NCBI RefSeq assembly: GCF_043290135.1 | Contig: NC_134702.1 | Location: 84,045,817-84,109,816 of the forward strand | Direction: 5' to 3' | DNA length: 64,000 nucleotides | Origin: Rhipicephalus microplus | Lineage: Eukaryota > Arthropoda > Arachnida > Ixodida > Ixodidae | Shown here: one piece after another, positions 13,879 to 25,264 of the stretch | Position numbering within the stretch: the stretch's first letter is position 1 | Layout of the letters: every line of letters starts with the position of its first letter | Notes under the pieces: generated by a model | Databases searched by the model: none | Told to the model about the DNA's origin: nothing | Seen by the model: the letters and a program-made list of their open reading frames with translations, nothing else | Made by a program: the position numbers and the translations under genes

Positions 13879-14221
13879 AGAGGTTACTTAAACAGAGCAC
13901 ACAGACAAAATGCCGCGCTCCACTCTCGGTCTCCGTTTTCACTCTCACAATGCTGCTTGGGAGCATGATGGAGGGCACGGGTTTCGGTCTGCATCCCTGC
14001 CACTTTACTCCTCCCCCCCCCCCCCCCAAGAATCAAAAGAGCCCAGAAGAGTCCTCCTGGTGTCAAAACACTACGCATGAGTTCCCCGGCCTCAGCTGTT
14101 TTTTAAAGGAACTTTGGTGCCGCCCCTGCAACGCAGCAATTACACGCCTTTTCTATATTAGGTACTAAGAGATGACGCGAGCAAAAACAAAAAAGAAAAA
14201 CAAACTAAGAAAGCAAGGCGT

Positions 14222-14965
14222 CACTTCAGTTCAGTTTCAGTTTCAGTTTATTTTCACTTTCGTACAAAACATACATGCTTACACAAACATACAGAAGGAG
14301 GTCCCAGAGCACTTGGCTGAAGGGGGACCTCCTGTCAGAAAATGTGATAAATGTGCACAAGTAAAATGCAGCAACGTGGAATAAGTTATACAAATAATTA
14401 GAATACAGACTAAAAAAAATTTTAACAATCATAAGTACAACAAAACACTGCTTAGGACATATAAAAAATAAAGAAAAAAACCCAAATAATACTTGACGAA
14501 ACAAACAGAGGAGCGAATAAACCAAGAACAAGATGAGTAGCTGTGGCACCATTAAGAGTGCATGAATATGAACAGGTGCAGATGATATTACACATCTTAG
14601 AATTCTAAGGTATCCAGCAGAAAAGTGAATAATGTGTTTTTAAAAATAGCTAATGATGAAGACTGCTTAACGTTAAGGGGAAGACTGTTCCAGGTTGATA
14701 ACGATGTGAAATAACCGGAGTGTTTTCCATAATTAGTATGGACTAATGGCAATAATAAATTGTTGTTAGCCGCAAATCTTGTTCGGTTGGTGTTTACTAG
14801 AACAGCGTCTGGAAATATGTTTGCTTCGAAAAAATAAATCGCACAGCCTCGTCGCGTTGAGGTACCTACGAGGTGCGTTTGCAAAACTTCGTTGATCTTC
14901 AATAGGGGCACAGAATGAGACTCCGTTGAGAGTTAAATCGGAGCCCCCAACTCTTGAGCCCACAC
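14222..14965 (-). mobile_element. CR1-like LINE, 3' end
   Basis: The minus strand carries the end of a reverse-transcriptase ORF, a 3' UTR and a 3' terminus made of short CTGAAA-like tandem units next to AATAAA. The 3' UTR has a strong hairpin (GGAGGTCCC near 14,297 pairing with GGGGACCTCC near 14,324), a feature I associate with CR1-type 3' ends. Heavily 5'-truncated: no catalytic RT motifs remain. Confidence 0.65.
14597..14911 (-). pseudogene. CR1-like LINE ORF2, C-terminal fragment
   Basis: A 104-codon fragment whose phrases 'LPLVHTNYGKHSGYF', 'WNSLPLNVKQSSSLAIFK' and 'FTFLL' match the C-terminal tail typical of CR1/Jockey-type reverse transcriptases (T-x-YGK, WNSLP, S-x-x-x-FK). The polymerase domain itself is absent, so the fragment has no activity. 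It ends about 375 bp before the 3' terminus of the element, leaving a UTR of normal look. The start codon shown is internal and is not a real initiation site. Confidence 0.65.
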
Positions 14966-17209
14966 CTGCTCCCCGTGTTCGATATTTATCTGCAAACCAG
15001 CAATAAAATGAGCTGCCACCTGTGCGTCACTTTGTGGTTCTGCATCGAATGTCGGTCGGTCACTTTTCCACCGTCATTATTATTTGTACTGCGATCACGT
15101 CGAAGTTGCCTGCAGCCATTTCTTAGCCGTGTCGTATATCTAGGGGTTGTCACTGTCTACCACTATATCTGTTTATGCGTATCCCTGTGGTAAAGTGCTT
15201 CCAACGCACAAAGCATATCACTGCTAGTGCCTCAACCAACCTTCTTGTTAAATAGGTATCGCCATTATATTTTGTCGTTCAAGGTGTTTTCCGATGTTTT
15301 GTAGGATACATGGTAATTTCACGAGAAACAGGTATACGTGCTAAAGCAGGCTTTCTGGTCCTTGAGCGCTGACTTCGACAGTATACTTTGTACCACAAGA
15401 ACGGCGTTTCCGTTCCATCGACAGCGTTACGATTAAGAGAAAACCTCCGGTCGCTGCGGTTCACCCTTCGATAAGTATGTGGACGGCTCACTGTAACCGA
15501 TTATGCGGCTGTTGAAGAACTTAGGGTGTCGCTTTACGGACAGTGTAGCACGCACAGAGTGCCACTTGCCGCTTGATCGATCTTTGAGCTCTCGACTTGA
15601 GACGCAACATTGTGCGGAGGCATGAACATACCACGCGCCGCCCATCGTTCAAAACGTCAAAAGCGCTTTTAGTAAACGTTCATACAGAGGGGGCTTTCCT
15701 CATCTGACCTTGGCGCAAGGAAGCGGTCTGCGAGGGACTTCGAAAGACACTTCAAGAACGCCGAGGCGAGAGAGAACTGCAACGTCGCCAAGAGGCACGC
15801 ACTACTGCACCAAGGCCCGACCATGCCACTCGCAGACGCATCCACAAGGAGGGACAGCCATCACGCATACGATACACTCGTGGCCAGATACGATGAGTGG
15901 TGGGCCGGATGATTGAAGCCGAGTGCTCTTCGCCCACTGCGCTCTGCGTCGATGGCGCCCTCGATCAGCTGCTCCCCAGTGTTTCTCCGAAGACGACGAC
16001 ACGTTTGTTTTGAAAGCGACTCGCTCTCTTGCGGAAGGAGGCGGGCCCGCCTCATCGCGAATCCTAAACTGCATCTCAATGGGGCCCTAACGGTTGGCGT
16101 CGGGCCAGCGGGCCATCGCTTCATGCTCGGCGGAGAAGCCGAACCTCCCCTTTGTTCTCGACTCCCTCCCATTTTGCCTTAGTTGAGATTGCACACATCG
16201 AGTCGCTGTGTGATAGAAAGGACACTGCACGGCTGGTGGCCGGGGGGGGGGGGGCTGCAGCGTTTGTGTTTTCTGCCCCACTCACGGCACTCATGCGTGG
16301 TGCAAACCGCACAGGGTGTCAGAAGGTGGAATTGACACCACCTCCGCGTGAAAAAAAAAATGATGGCGCATAACAGGCGATGGGTTATGCATGCAAATTA
16401 CACCGCGTGGAGGCACTGTACAGTGGAACCACTGCTTGCAGTTGACTCTTATACCGGTTTATGTTCCGCATTTATTGCTCATGTGTGAGTTCTCGGACAT
16501 CTTGAGAAGAGCGAGAGGAAAGAAGAATGAAGGACACACCACATCTCCATGTGTCCTTCATCCCTCTTTTGTCCATGTCTTTTTTTTTGCGTCGCTTTCA
16601 GCACGTCCAAGAACTATAAACTAGACCAGCTGTAGATTCTTCGCACGCATTTGAGTTTATTTTTACTTATGTGTGATAGGCTGCATAAGTACGTACCATA
16701 GGGGACGTAGTAAATAAAGAAGAACAAAAAAAAGAAGGAGAGAGAATGATTTCTAAATGGAAGCTGCAATGTCCGAACCATGGTGTTCCGAACCAACGGC
16801 GTCCGCGTGCATGAAAAAAATCGACAATGAAAGTAGCCAACAGGGTCACAAAACGGAAAACCAAAAGATTTAATTCCTTCAGAAGATGGAATGCTTGGAG
16901 TTATGAGATGTCGAAAAAATAATGTCGCTGCGGCCAACGTTTCGGGGAGGAGGCTCACGGGACGGCCCGAACTGCGCGTATACATAAAAACGATGCCCAG
17001 GAAAGCACTTGCTGTGCTGACGTCGACGAAGCGCCCTACCGAAGCATTGACTTTCAGTGCGGTTTCCTGTCAGAAGAAACTAAAAAACATTTATGTTTGC
17101 AAGAAGTGCGACAATATTTCCTTGATAAAAAATATTTTAGCGTGGCTCGTACTGAGTGCTCAATGCCAAATAGACAGCGGAACAAAAGGGACACCTATAC
17201 GTAGTTCTG
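14966..17209. other. unassigned DNA
   Basis: Several overlapping open frames of 60-130 codons (for example 15,279-15,645 minus; 15,710-16,182 both strands) without recognisable domains; the 15.7-16.3 kb part is GC-rich and arginine-rich in most frames. A G homopolymer lies at about 16,241-16,253. Confidence 0.4.
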
Positions 17210-17800
17210 TCTGTTGCTGTTTCGTTGATCTTTACAGGTTTCCTCTTTCTTCCTCTATTGCTTTCTTTTATGCGTTTTATGTGTATCTCATTTTTGTCCC
17301 TGTCTATCTATATTTCTCTTTCCTCCCTGTCTATCGCTTTCGTTCTTTCTCCCTCTTTCTATCTATCTATCTTTCTCTCTCTCTCTCTCTCTCTCTCTCG
17401 GTATTGCTCGTTTCTTCTTCCTTTTGATGTCTTTCTCTCGCTCTCTATTTTAGCTTTTTATTATTTTGAGTCTCATTTTTACTCTGTTTTTTTTTTCTCT
17501 TTTCTTCTGTCTATTTCTCTCTCTTTCTCTTTCCATGCTATAGATTACTCCCTCCCCTCCTACACTTCTTCATCACCGTCACTTCCGTTTCTCACCCACC
17601 TGCTTTACCATACTACACATAAAAGGATATGCCATGTTCTGCTAGTCTCCAGGATAGCCGAAGCTTGCGATGCTCACCTTCAGATCGTGGGTTCGAAAAT
17701 CACCTCGCGAAAAATTGTTTTCACGTAGTTTTACTCTCTTTCCCTATCTTTATTTCGCTTTATTTCCCTCTCTCTCTCTCTCTCTCTCTCTCTGTACTCG
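17210..17800 (+). repeat. pyrimidine-rich low-complexity tract
   Basis: Mostly T and C with pure CT runs at about 17,373-17,399 and 17,769-17,792. It opens long Ser/Leu/Phe-rich frames (16,891-17,427; 17,225-17,728) that are composition artefacts. Between the two CT blocks, near 17,675-17,705, GTGGGTTCGAAAATC looks like a decayed tRNA B-box. Confidence 0.8.
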
Positions 17801-18249
17801 GTGTCTCGTTAATGACAGTTACTGCATTCCGTGCCGGAGAAATCGGCGCTCGTGTTCCGAGCGCGAACCAGAAGAAGAAGAAGAAGACGACGACGATAAA
17901 GAAGAGGATGAAAAGAGCGTGTGTGGGTTCGTGCTTTTCGGAATGTTTCTTGTTCGGTGGCGGGTCACACAGGCACCAACCACGCGCACGTGTTCTCGGA
18001 GTGACGTCATACAGTCAGCAAGTTTTTTTTTTCAGTTTGCTCCTTACAGATTACGCCTGTTTTAAACGGCTTCGCCATTGAAACGGTTGTGCAAAGCGAA
18101 ATACAGTTGATCTGAACCAGAGTCTGGAAACCTTAGGCCTTCGGGACATTATTATGTGGCCCTCAGAACAATGTCAGAACCCACCCTCCTCTCCTTGCCA
18201 CTCAGTGTCTGAAGGCCAACACGACCCTTTCAAGTTCAAATTGCGTTAT
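17801..18249. other. unassigned DNA
   Basis: Short GAAGAA-rich stretch at 17,870-17,895; no gene recognised. Confidence 0.4.
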
Positions 18250-18517
18250 CATTGTCACCTAGTTTGATTGATATGTGGGGTTTAACGTCCCAAAACCACC
18301 ATATGATTATGAGAGACGCCGTAGTGGAGGGCTTGGGAAATTTTGACCACCTGGGTTCTTTAACGTGCACCCAAATCTGAGCACACGGGCCTACAGCATT
18401 TCCGCCTCCACCGGAAATGCAGCCGCCGCAGCCGGGATTTGATCCCGCGACCTGCGGGTCAGCAGCCGAGTACCTTAGCCACTAGACCACCGCGGCGGGG
18501 CATTGTCACCTAGTTTG
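18250..18517 (-). mobile_element. tRNA-derived SINE (Ruka-like), copy 3, with 17-bp TSD
   Basis: Full-length minus-strand SINE (18,267-18,500) between two perfect copies of CATTGTCACCTAGTTTG (18,250-18,266 and 18,501-18,517). The tRNA-like head is at the right end (CCACCGCGGCGGGG on the plus strand), the tail ends in an ATTGATATGTGGGG-type sequence on the left. This is the cleanest retroposition signature in the window and fixes the family's ends. LINE-driven target-primed insertion is inferred from the TSD. Confidence 0.95.
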
Positions 18518-21494
18518 TCAATTGCAACGTTGAGGCACGCGTGCCGACAATAAACATGACTTATGTTCAATTTTTACACAGTATTGCCAAATCACCGAAC
18601 TTACTTTTGTCTTCAAAGAGCCTTTCTTTTGATTTTCCGTCCGATACTCACCATGTCTGCATCAAGCAAAGTGGCCTTCCGCCTGTAAAGATTGCCGATC
18701 CTCGATAAAAACCAACGAGAAACTGCGAACTCGGATACTTCGAAGCATAACAATTCAGCGAACGGGTGTTGTCTCTATCTTCTGTGTTACCATGACGCAT
18801 TGGGAAATTTATGGTGAACCCTAGCTTCGAGCTCTAAGTAGCTATTCTTTGTGGATGTCACCATGTATACGTTGGCTCCCTCCTGCCGAGAAACTTTTCC
18901 TGTGTGACGGTGCCCACAAGTCGACTGCTGGTGCAAGTGTCCAGCGCACCATATATGGCGCGTTGGATACTTGCTCACGCATACATGCGTGAGCGGATGG
19001 CATTCATGTTTCCTTTTCAGCGGCAGAACTGCTTAATGGCATATTATTTGTACTAAAAAATATGACAAATCGGTTCAACATAACGGATTCACTGCATGTG
19101 CTCAGGGTCCCCCCTGGACGAAAGCATTTCTCCCCTATATACCCGGGCAGTTTTCCATTTCTCATTTCGTGCAACTCTGAATAAGTAACAACTTTTTCTT
19201 TCCCACATCCTCCTCCGCATTGTGGATTCCCGAAGAATGGTGCGTTGTCGTACTAACCAAAACATTTGAGCTTAGATTCAATACGTACTCGCAAAAGCTG
19301 CCGAAGCTACCTAAGTCAATAAAATTTGTTTGGCAGTATTTCTCGTTCAATTATGTTTAGTTTCCCGAGTGTGTCCGCGCCGACCATATGAACTGCCACA
19401 ATTTCGTACTTGAGCCGTATTACAGCTAACGCCTTTCTTAGCACGCGTGTACTGAAGCACTGAACATGCACGCGTGTATGTTTATGTTGCTATGCATAAA
19501 TATGTTCTAAATTCTTGTCGCAGCGCCACTGAAGAGAATGGAACCATGTAATGCAAGCTCACCGCTACAGGCTAACTTAATTTTTGGCTTACCCTGATTT
19601 TAATAACATATATTTATGCTGTGATTTCAAAATCCGAAGAGCTAACAAGCATTTTTGAACTTCATGAATCTCATTGTTTTCTTTTTACGCTACTGGTCTC
19701 TTCGAACACAGGATACTTGTTCCGAGTGTCTCTCCAGCTGCCTTTTTGTCTCCTCTCTCACGTCAGGGCAAATCTTATGTTGGGCAGCCAACACATGTGT
19801 GAGTCATCACGGCCTCCTGTTTACAACGCAGGAAGGTAGCCGGACCGTGCGACTCCTGTTGCATCCTAGAGGAGTCATCGTGAAAGTTCGTGCACAATGT
19901 GAAGCCGTGCACACACGCGCGAAAGAAATAAATAAAACGTAATGACGGTAAGTTTTAAAGAACACACTTTTGCAACCTCCAGACAGGGACGGAAGCTTCG
20001 GAAGGTCCGGCAGACGGGCGTCATCTGTCAACGTATTTCGCACTTGGACCACCCTACTCGACAAACAGTGGCGGCGGAAAATATTTACGACGCAACAGGT
20101 CTTCCCAGCGAGGGCACTGGAACGCCGCCGGACGTCTCCGTCAGTGTGGATTGCGCAGGCGCACAGCGTCGCTCGTCTGGGCTCGTCGAAACAGCACTGA
20201 ATTTAGGTTTGCTCAGTCGTCAGTGCGGGGTTCCCGTTTCGGACTTCTGAGTCGTGCTTTAGAAAGCACTCAGCGGTCACCCGCACGGTGAAGAACCTGG
20301 GAAAACGAGCGGCGGAGAGCAAGAGAAAGAGCGATAGAAGCTCGGGGAATACTTGGAGTTGCAGACGGTTGGTCAAAACAACACAGAGAGGCTGCGGCAC
20401 CGCTGATTTACGATTGCGGCCCTGGGAGGCTTTCTGCACTTCCCGCAAGGTGTGTACTCTGGGAACAGACGGATGCAGGCTCGGTCTCCTTTCTGCGCAT
20501 GCTCTCCACAGGAGGAGGCAACTCTTGTGTCAGAGTTCGACTCGGTTACGCCTTTGCGGATAACTTAGCGTTGTCTCGCGGACACCTTCGTTCACCGCAA
20601 GACCCGCTAGACCTAAGCGTGTTTATTTCCATTGTCCGATGCAGAAGGAAAAAATGACTCGGTCGGGTTTATTTGTTCGTGCATTTGCTGAGGAGAATTG
20701 GCGAAACGTTACGGGAATATACAATAACACGGTTGTGTATGCTTTTCTTTCATGCAGGGTAGAAGTACTGCGGCCGGCGCCTCTGACGCGTACTAACACC
20801 ACATTACAACAAGGTGGCGAGACGGGTTAGTTGGGTAAGGTTGATGTTGAACAGATCTTGAAGCTCATCCCCAAGCACAGAGAGACAGCACTGTTTCGTC
20901 TCCTTTTATTTGACCTCTTCCTCGATGTGTGACTATTGGTTTCAAGAAATGGTTTAATAGAATGCGTTGCTGGGCACGTTGGTGCATTGTCTGAAAATTA
21001 AAGCAGAGGGCAGAAAAGAGGAGGCACAGGAGGCAAGTAGTTTTCTTCCCGTCTACTTGTCTCCTGTGTCTCGTATACTTTTGCACTCTACTTTTAGAGT
21101 GCAAACCAACAAATGGCCAACATGAGCTATACTTGAACAGTACTACACCTGGCAAGCAAAAGAAAACAAGAAAACAGCATTCAGATTTGAAGTAAACGGC
21201 AACGATAGCAGGTTTTACAGCGTAGTTTGCTCAAGAAAAACTTCACACCTCTAATTCATGTGACCGCTATTGTGTAAACGTGATATCGCCGAACAGCCCA
21301 TTTGGAACCAATTTCGCTGTTGGTGTTTCCGTTGGCGTCATTGGTTTTAGCGAAAAATTGGTTTTGTCCGTTGGTGCGAATTGGAGACAGGTTCAAAGAA
21401 ATCAAAAATGTGTTCTGTTCGAGTGGTACTCGAATCCTAAACTTCTGCATGGCAAGCTGGTGCTCTACTACAGAACCATGCCACTTCTTGAGTG
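18518..21494. other. unassigned DNA
   Basis: Nearly 3 kb with open frames of at most ~100 codons and no recognisable protein, RNA or repeat. A host exon could hide here, but nothing in the sequence supports one. Confidence 0.4.
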
Positions 21495-21729
21495 CCCCGC
21501 CGCGGTGGTCTAGTGGCTATGGTACTCGGCTGCTGACCCGCAGGTCGCGGGTTCAAATCCCGGCTGCGGCGGCTGCATTTCCGATGGAGGCGAAAATGCT
21601 GTAGGCCCGTGTGCTCAGATTTGGGTGGACGTTGAAGAGCCCCAGGTGGTCGATATTTCCGGAGCCCTCCACTACGGCGTCTCTCATAATCATATGGTGG
21701 TTTAGGAACGTTAAACCCCTCATATTAAT
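21495..21729 (+). mobile_element. tRNA-derived SINE (Ruka-like), copy 4
   Basis: Full-length plus-strand copy. The tRNA-like head has an A-box-like CTAGTGGCTATGG (near 21,510) and a B-box-like GGTTCAAATCC (near 21,550), which together would form the internal RNA polymerase III promoter. The body and the tail (CATATGGTGG, ACGTTAAACCCCTCATATTA) follow. It resembles a tRNA only through the head. No clear TSD. Confidence 0.9.
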
Positions 21730-22374
21730 AATTTGGAAGGATGATGTCCCGGTATACTGGCAGTGCATTTTCCCCGGTGTGTGTGTGTAGTTCTTACGCT
21801 CAAATCTATGCGCATGCATAGAATGTCGCTTACAAGTTCTTAGCGCGCATTGTAGCGGAACGACGGGCACGTTCACCTGTTGCTGCCAGTCAGCGTCGGA
21901 ATAGCAACCACCCACGGACCTGCTGCCGATAAGGCACGTCAGCGTGGCGCGCGGGCGGTTGTCCGTGCGCGACGCTCGAGTTCGAAGCTGCAGCCACCGC
22001 GGCGGCAAAGAAAGAGGCCCGCTTGTTGGCCGAGGATTCGCAAAGGCCCCGACTCGCGGGCCGCCAGAAATATACACAGGGGCGCTCGCGGTGGCATCGT
22101 GAGTGCGAACTTCACGAGGAACGGGGGCCGGCTCCCAATTTGTCATTTCAAGGCGTGCGGCGGCCATGTTTACGCCGTGTTACGCACACTTCGCGAGTTC
22201 TTCCAGGTTACAGGGGCTACACGTTTGCCTGTTCTACTGTTTGTTGCTCAAGTCCTCTGCGGAGATGGAGAAAGTGCCTTCTTTTGGGGAGTTTTGTGTG
22301 GCGACGAAGTGCCCTTAAGAGCAGACGGGGCACTTTTTATCCGTTCTTTATATTGTTTTATTGCTTAACGTCTT
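21730..22374. other. unassigned DNA
   Basis: GC-rich; open frames up to 162 codons overlap in three frames without recognisable domains. Confidence 0.4.
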
Positions 22375-22560
22375 AACGATTTTATCTAGCCACCATTTTC
22401 TTTCTCTCTGTTTTCTATCATATTTTATTCCCCTCACCCCTTTCCCCATCACAAGGTAGCCAGCAAGTCCAAGAACTGGCTAACCACCCTGTGCTTCCGC
22501 TTAATCTTTGTTTTGTTTTTTACGGTTCATCTTATTCTACCTATTCCTCTCTCTCTGTGT
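22375..22560 (+). mobile_element. LINE 3' UTR fragment (AGCCAG hairpin family), copy 1
   Basis: The C/T-rich tract TTCCCCTCACCCCTTTCCCC is followed by GGTAGCCAG (22,455-22,463) and CTGGCTAACC (22,476-22,485), which pair across a 12-nt loop, then ACCCTG and T-rich tail. The same block occurs at 40,110-40,252 and, on the minus strand behind a LINE ORF end, at 30,345-30,500. Only the 3' UTR is present, as after strong 5' truncation. Confidence 0.75.
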
Positions 22561-22739
22561 CAGGGATTTATGAAAGCAACATGAAAAAGAGGGAAGTATG
22601 TTGGATACGCCATGCAGATTGTAGTATATCGAACTAAATGCGGATTAGTTGTATGGGCGAGGTTCCGAGTTCGCGAATACGCCCAAACGGCATTTGAATC
22701 TTTCAACCTTTAAACCGGATCAAACAGTTTTATGGATGT

Positions 22740-23221
22740 TCATATTAAAAGAAAAGCGGCGCACAAAAAGACGGAGACAAAGAGAACCACACACAGCGCT
22801 GCACTCACAACTGAAAGATTAATCCGAGCAACAAGAATTTAAAAAGAAATAGCCGCGCATGACAAATGAGGTACAAAGAGATTAAGAGATACGCTCATCA
22901 ATAAAAGTGAACTCTTTTTTGTGCAATGTAACCGAGGTGTGGCTTACGGAAGCATCACGTGACTTGTTAATATGATAGGCTTCCGACAGCTCACGGGTGA
23001 ATTGATCGTGGTGCTTAAAAATAATAACAGTGTTAGACAGAACAGGTGTGCACCCACACGTGGCACAATGCGAAGCCAAATGGGAAAGCGTGCCGTTATG
23101 TAAAGAGAGATAGTGCTCCCGCAACCTTTTATTGATACAGCGGCCCGTCTGTCCCACATAATGAAGGCCACAAGATAAAGGAATGCGGTACACCACCCCC
23201 ACAGCACAAGGCACATACTTA
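22740..23221 (-). repeat. inverted left arm of the Penelope-like insertion
   Basis: Complement of the right-hand 3' part of the same element. It carries a minus-strand frame (22,882-23,214, 110 codons) with the full GIY-YIG block, differing from the main copy in a few residues (for example DASVSH here, DACVSQ there). The arm ends exactly where the ORF of the main copy opens. It cannot be an independent gene because nothing but the endonuclease end is present. Confidence 0.9.
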
Positions 23222-23249
23222 TGCCACGTTCCCGGATAATGTTTCCAAT

Positions 23250-24155
23250 GTGTTGAAGGTGTTCAGGACAGAAGGCATGGGTCTGTTCTTCACATCGGAG
23301 GTTCCAGAATCCGACTGTCTACAATTTCTCGATCTTAAACTTCGGTTTCAGAGTTCCCATATTTGCTGGTGTTTTGAGCCACGATCAGTGAAACCAATTC
23401 TTAATTTTGGATCAGCCCACTCAAAGGTGGTAAAGAGGGGCATCGCTTTCACCTCCCTTAAATCCGCTCTAGAAAAATCATGCAGGCATGTGTTGGGCTC
23501 GGGTTTTGCTAAGCAAGTTGCAAGACTAGAGGAAGCAGGTTTCCCCCCTAACATAATTGTGGCTGTTTGCGATAAGTTAATTGGTGGTTTAAAAGGACGT
23601 GCAGCTAGGAAAATCAATCGGGAAAAAATGAAGTTCGCAGCCATTCCTTATATGCATAAACTGGCACATGGGTTAAAAAATGTTGGTTCCCGCTACGGAG
23701 TTGATGTGGTTTTTAGGGCACCCAATAAATTGGGAAAGATATGTGCTTTGGTGTCAAATCAGCTAGACAAGAAGGACAAGCCAGATGTAAAGAAATGTGC
23801 CGTAAACCATAGAAATAAGTATGTGCCTTGTGCTGTGGGGGTGGTGTACCGCATTCCTTTATCTTGTGGCCTTCATTATGTGGGACAGACGGGCCGCTGT
23901 ATCAATAAAAGGTTGCGGGAGCACTATCTCTCTTTGCATAACGGCACGCTTTCCCATTTGGCTTCGCATTGTGCCACGTGTGGGTGCACACCTGTTCTGT
24001 CTAACACTGTTATTATTTTTAAGCACCACGATCAATTCACCCGTGAGCTGTCGGAAGCCTATCATATTAACAAGTCACGTGATGCTTGCGTAAGCCAGAC
24101 CTCGGTTACATTGCACAAAAAAGAGTTCACTTTTATTGATGAGCGTATCTCTTAA
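23250..24155 (+). CDS. Penelope-like element polyprotein, C-terminal part: RT thumb/linker and GIY-YIG endonuclease
   Basis: An uninterrupted frame of about 301 codons that stays open upstream as far as the junction with the inverted arm near 23,222; the first in-frame codon used here is GTG, so the start is an arbitrary truncation point. Residues ~20-60 ('LQFLDLKLRF', 'SAHSKVVKRGI') match the end of the Penelope reverse transcriptase, followed by a basic linker. From residue 197 a GIY-YIG nuclease follows: GVVY (197-200), YVGQTGR (210-216), NKRLREH with the conserved Arg, and a Glu-containing TRELSEAY block. Conserved cysteines in CATCGC precede the last part. GIY-YIG nucleases nick target DNA during insertion of these elements. 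The frame has no lesions, so the copy is young, but without RT palm motifs it cannot copy itself. Confidence 0.88.
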   Translation: MLKVFRTEGMGLFFTSEVPESDCLQFLDLKLRFQSSHICWCFEPRSVKPILNFGSAHSKVVKRGIAFTSLKSALEKSCRHVLGSGFAKQVARLEEAGFPPNIIVAVCDKLIGGLKGRAARKINREKMKFAAIPYMHKLAHGLKNVGSRYGVDVVFRAPNKLGKICALVSNQLDKKDKPDVKKCAVNHRNKYVPCAVGVVYRIPLSCGLHYVGQTGRCINKRLREHYLSLHNGTLSHLASHCATCGCTPVLSNTVIIFKHHDQFTRELSEAYHINKSRDACVSQTSVTLHKKEFTFIDERIS

Positions 24156-24344
24156 TCTCGTTGTACCTCACTTGTCATGCGCGGCTATTACTTTTTAAAG
24201 TCTTGGTGCTCGGATTAAACTTTCAGTTGTGAGTGCAGCGCTGTGTGTGGTTCTCTTCTTTGTCTCCGTATTTTTGTGCGCCGCTTTTCTTTTAATATGA
24301 ATATACACCAACTCGCTCAACTTTCTATTCAGTTTTATGGATGT

Positions 24345-25143
24345 ACAGTTGGCATGTACAGACTTTATGCAAAATTGCTGCCATCTGTTGGCCGTCGCGT
24401 GCATACCGCCATGTTAGAGGCTCAGCGAGGTGCAGCACGCATAGTACGCGTGTTTTCACGTATACGTGAGGCGTATCGACGTTGGGCGTCTATTGGCTGA
24501 TAATAGCAATGCCGACATAATGCGGCGTCCCTTGCTGCACACAGAGAGACACTCGAAATGCTGAAGAAAAAAAGGTAAGCTGTAAGCTTTGCCCCTTGTT
24601 ACTTTTTCAAGCTGACGACGTTTACAGCATGTTCTCCGCCTACTGCTTCCGAAACATACGTTTGCGTTCTCCTTTTAAGCAAGTAAGACGTGCAATAGCA
24701 TTTGTACTCATGTTCTCTCAAATTTCTGCACGCCGAAGCGAGACAGTTTCTGAAACGTTTTTGCTATGAGCCGTTTAACAAGTGAAGGTGACTCCTACGC
24801 TTCACGCAAAAGCCACGTTCACGCAACGAACATTATAGCAGCTAATCGCACGTGCCTGCATTCGCAGTATATGCAGCTGTTTTCTCTTTCTCGGAGCGTT
24901 TAAAGCAATGCTTGCGAGGAAACACGCTTCGATGTCAAGTCGAACAGGGCGAGAAAATACACGCCCGTCAACCATAACGTTTGGGTTGAAGAACAGAGAG
25001 CGAGAAAAATGTGAACGCGTTATTTTAGAAGAACACCGATCTGCCAAGGCCGCGGACACGTTCGACGAAGACAGCTCGCATGCGCCACTCCGAAGCTGCT
25101 CGCCACGGCATGACGGGCGCTTCGGGCGCTCATCGTGCCAGCC
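24345..25143. other. unassigned DNA
   Basis: No gene recognised; a 162-codon frame (24,908-25,396) runs into the tandem repeat and hairpin described next and is not credible as a gene. Confidence 0.4.
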
Positions 25144-25260
25144 AATCATGTCGTCGAATCATGCCAGCGAATCATGTCATCAAATGATGTCATCGAATCA
25201 TGCTAGCGAATCATGTCAGCCAGTCATGTCATTGAATCATGCCAGCGAATCATGTCAGCG
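25144..25260 (+). repeat. 13-bp minisatellite, nine units
   Basis: Nine 13-bp units of the form AATCATGYCRNCG run without gaps over exactly 117 bp. Three units make 39 bp, so the translated frame repeats every 13 residues. The spacing has no spacer sequences and is not a CRISPR array. Confidence 0.9.
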
Positions 25261-25264
25261 AAAT

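Larger units (their letters stand above)
22725..24344 (+). mobile_element. Penelope-like element insertion with inverted partial copy and 15-bp TSD
   Basis: The whole block is bounded by two perfect copies of CAGTTTTATGGATGT (22,725-22,739 and 24,330-24,344). Inside, 22,740-23,221 is an inverted copy of 23,817-24,300 with a small number of mismatches. The middle (23,222-23,816) encodes the end of the reverse transcriptase and the linker. On the right a 29-nt extension (24,301-24,329) follows the inverted-repeat boundary. Penelope copies are known for direct or inverted terminal repeats with a short one-sided extension, and this copy fits that well. The RT catalytic core is missing. Confidence 0.88.

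Noticed and set aside
15279..15645. Two overlapping 70-codon minus-strand frames
   Set aside because: No motif; they overlap in different frames, and nothing links them to a gene.
15710..16182. GC-rich segment with Arg-rich frames on both strands
   Set aside because: Composition explains the open frames; no domain seen.
16891..17728. 178- and 167-codon Ser/Leu/Phe-rich frames that could look like a membrane protein
   Set aside because: Pyrimidine-rich low-complexity DNA; hydrophobicity comes from composition, with overlapping frames equally open.
21505..21570. Apparent tRNA gene with A and B boxes
   Set aside because: It is the head of a SINE whose body and tail follow, and the same head appears in the other copies.
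25144..25260. Regularly spaced short repeats, checked as a CRISPR array
   Set aside because: Units are contiguous 13-mers without spacers, in a eukaryotic repeat context.
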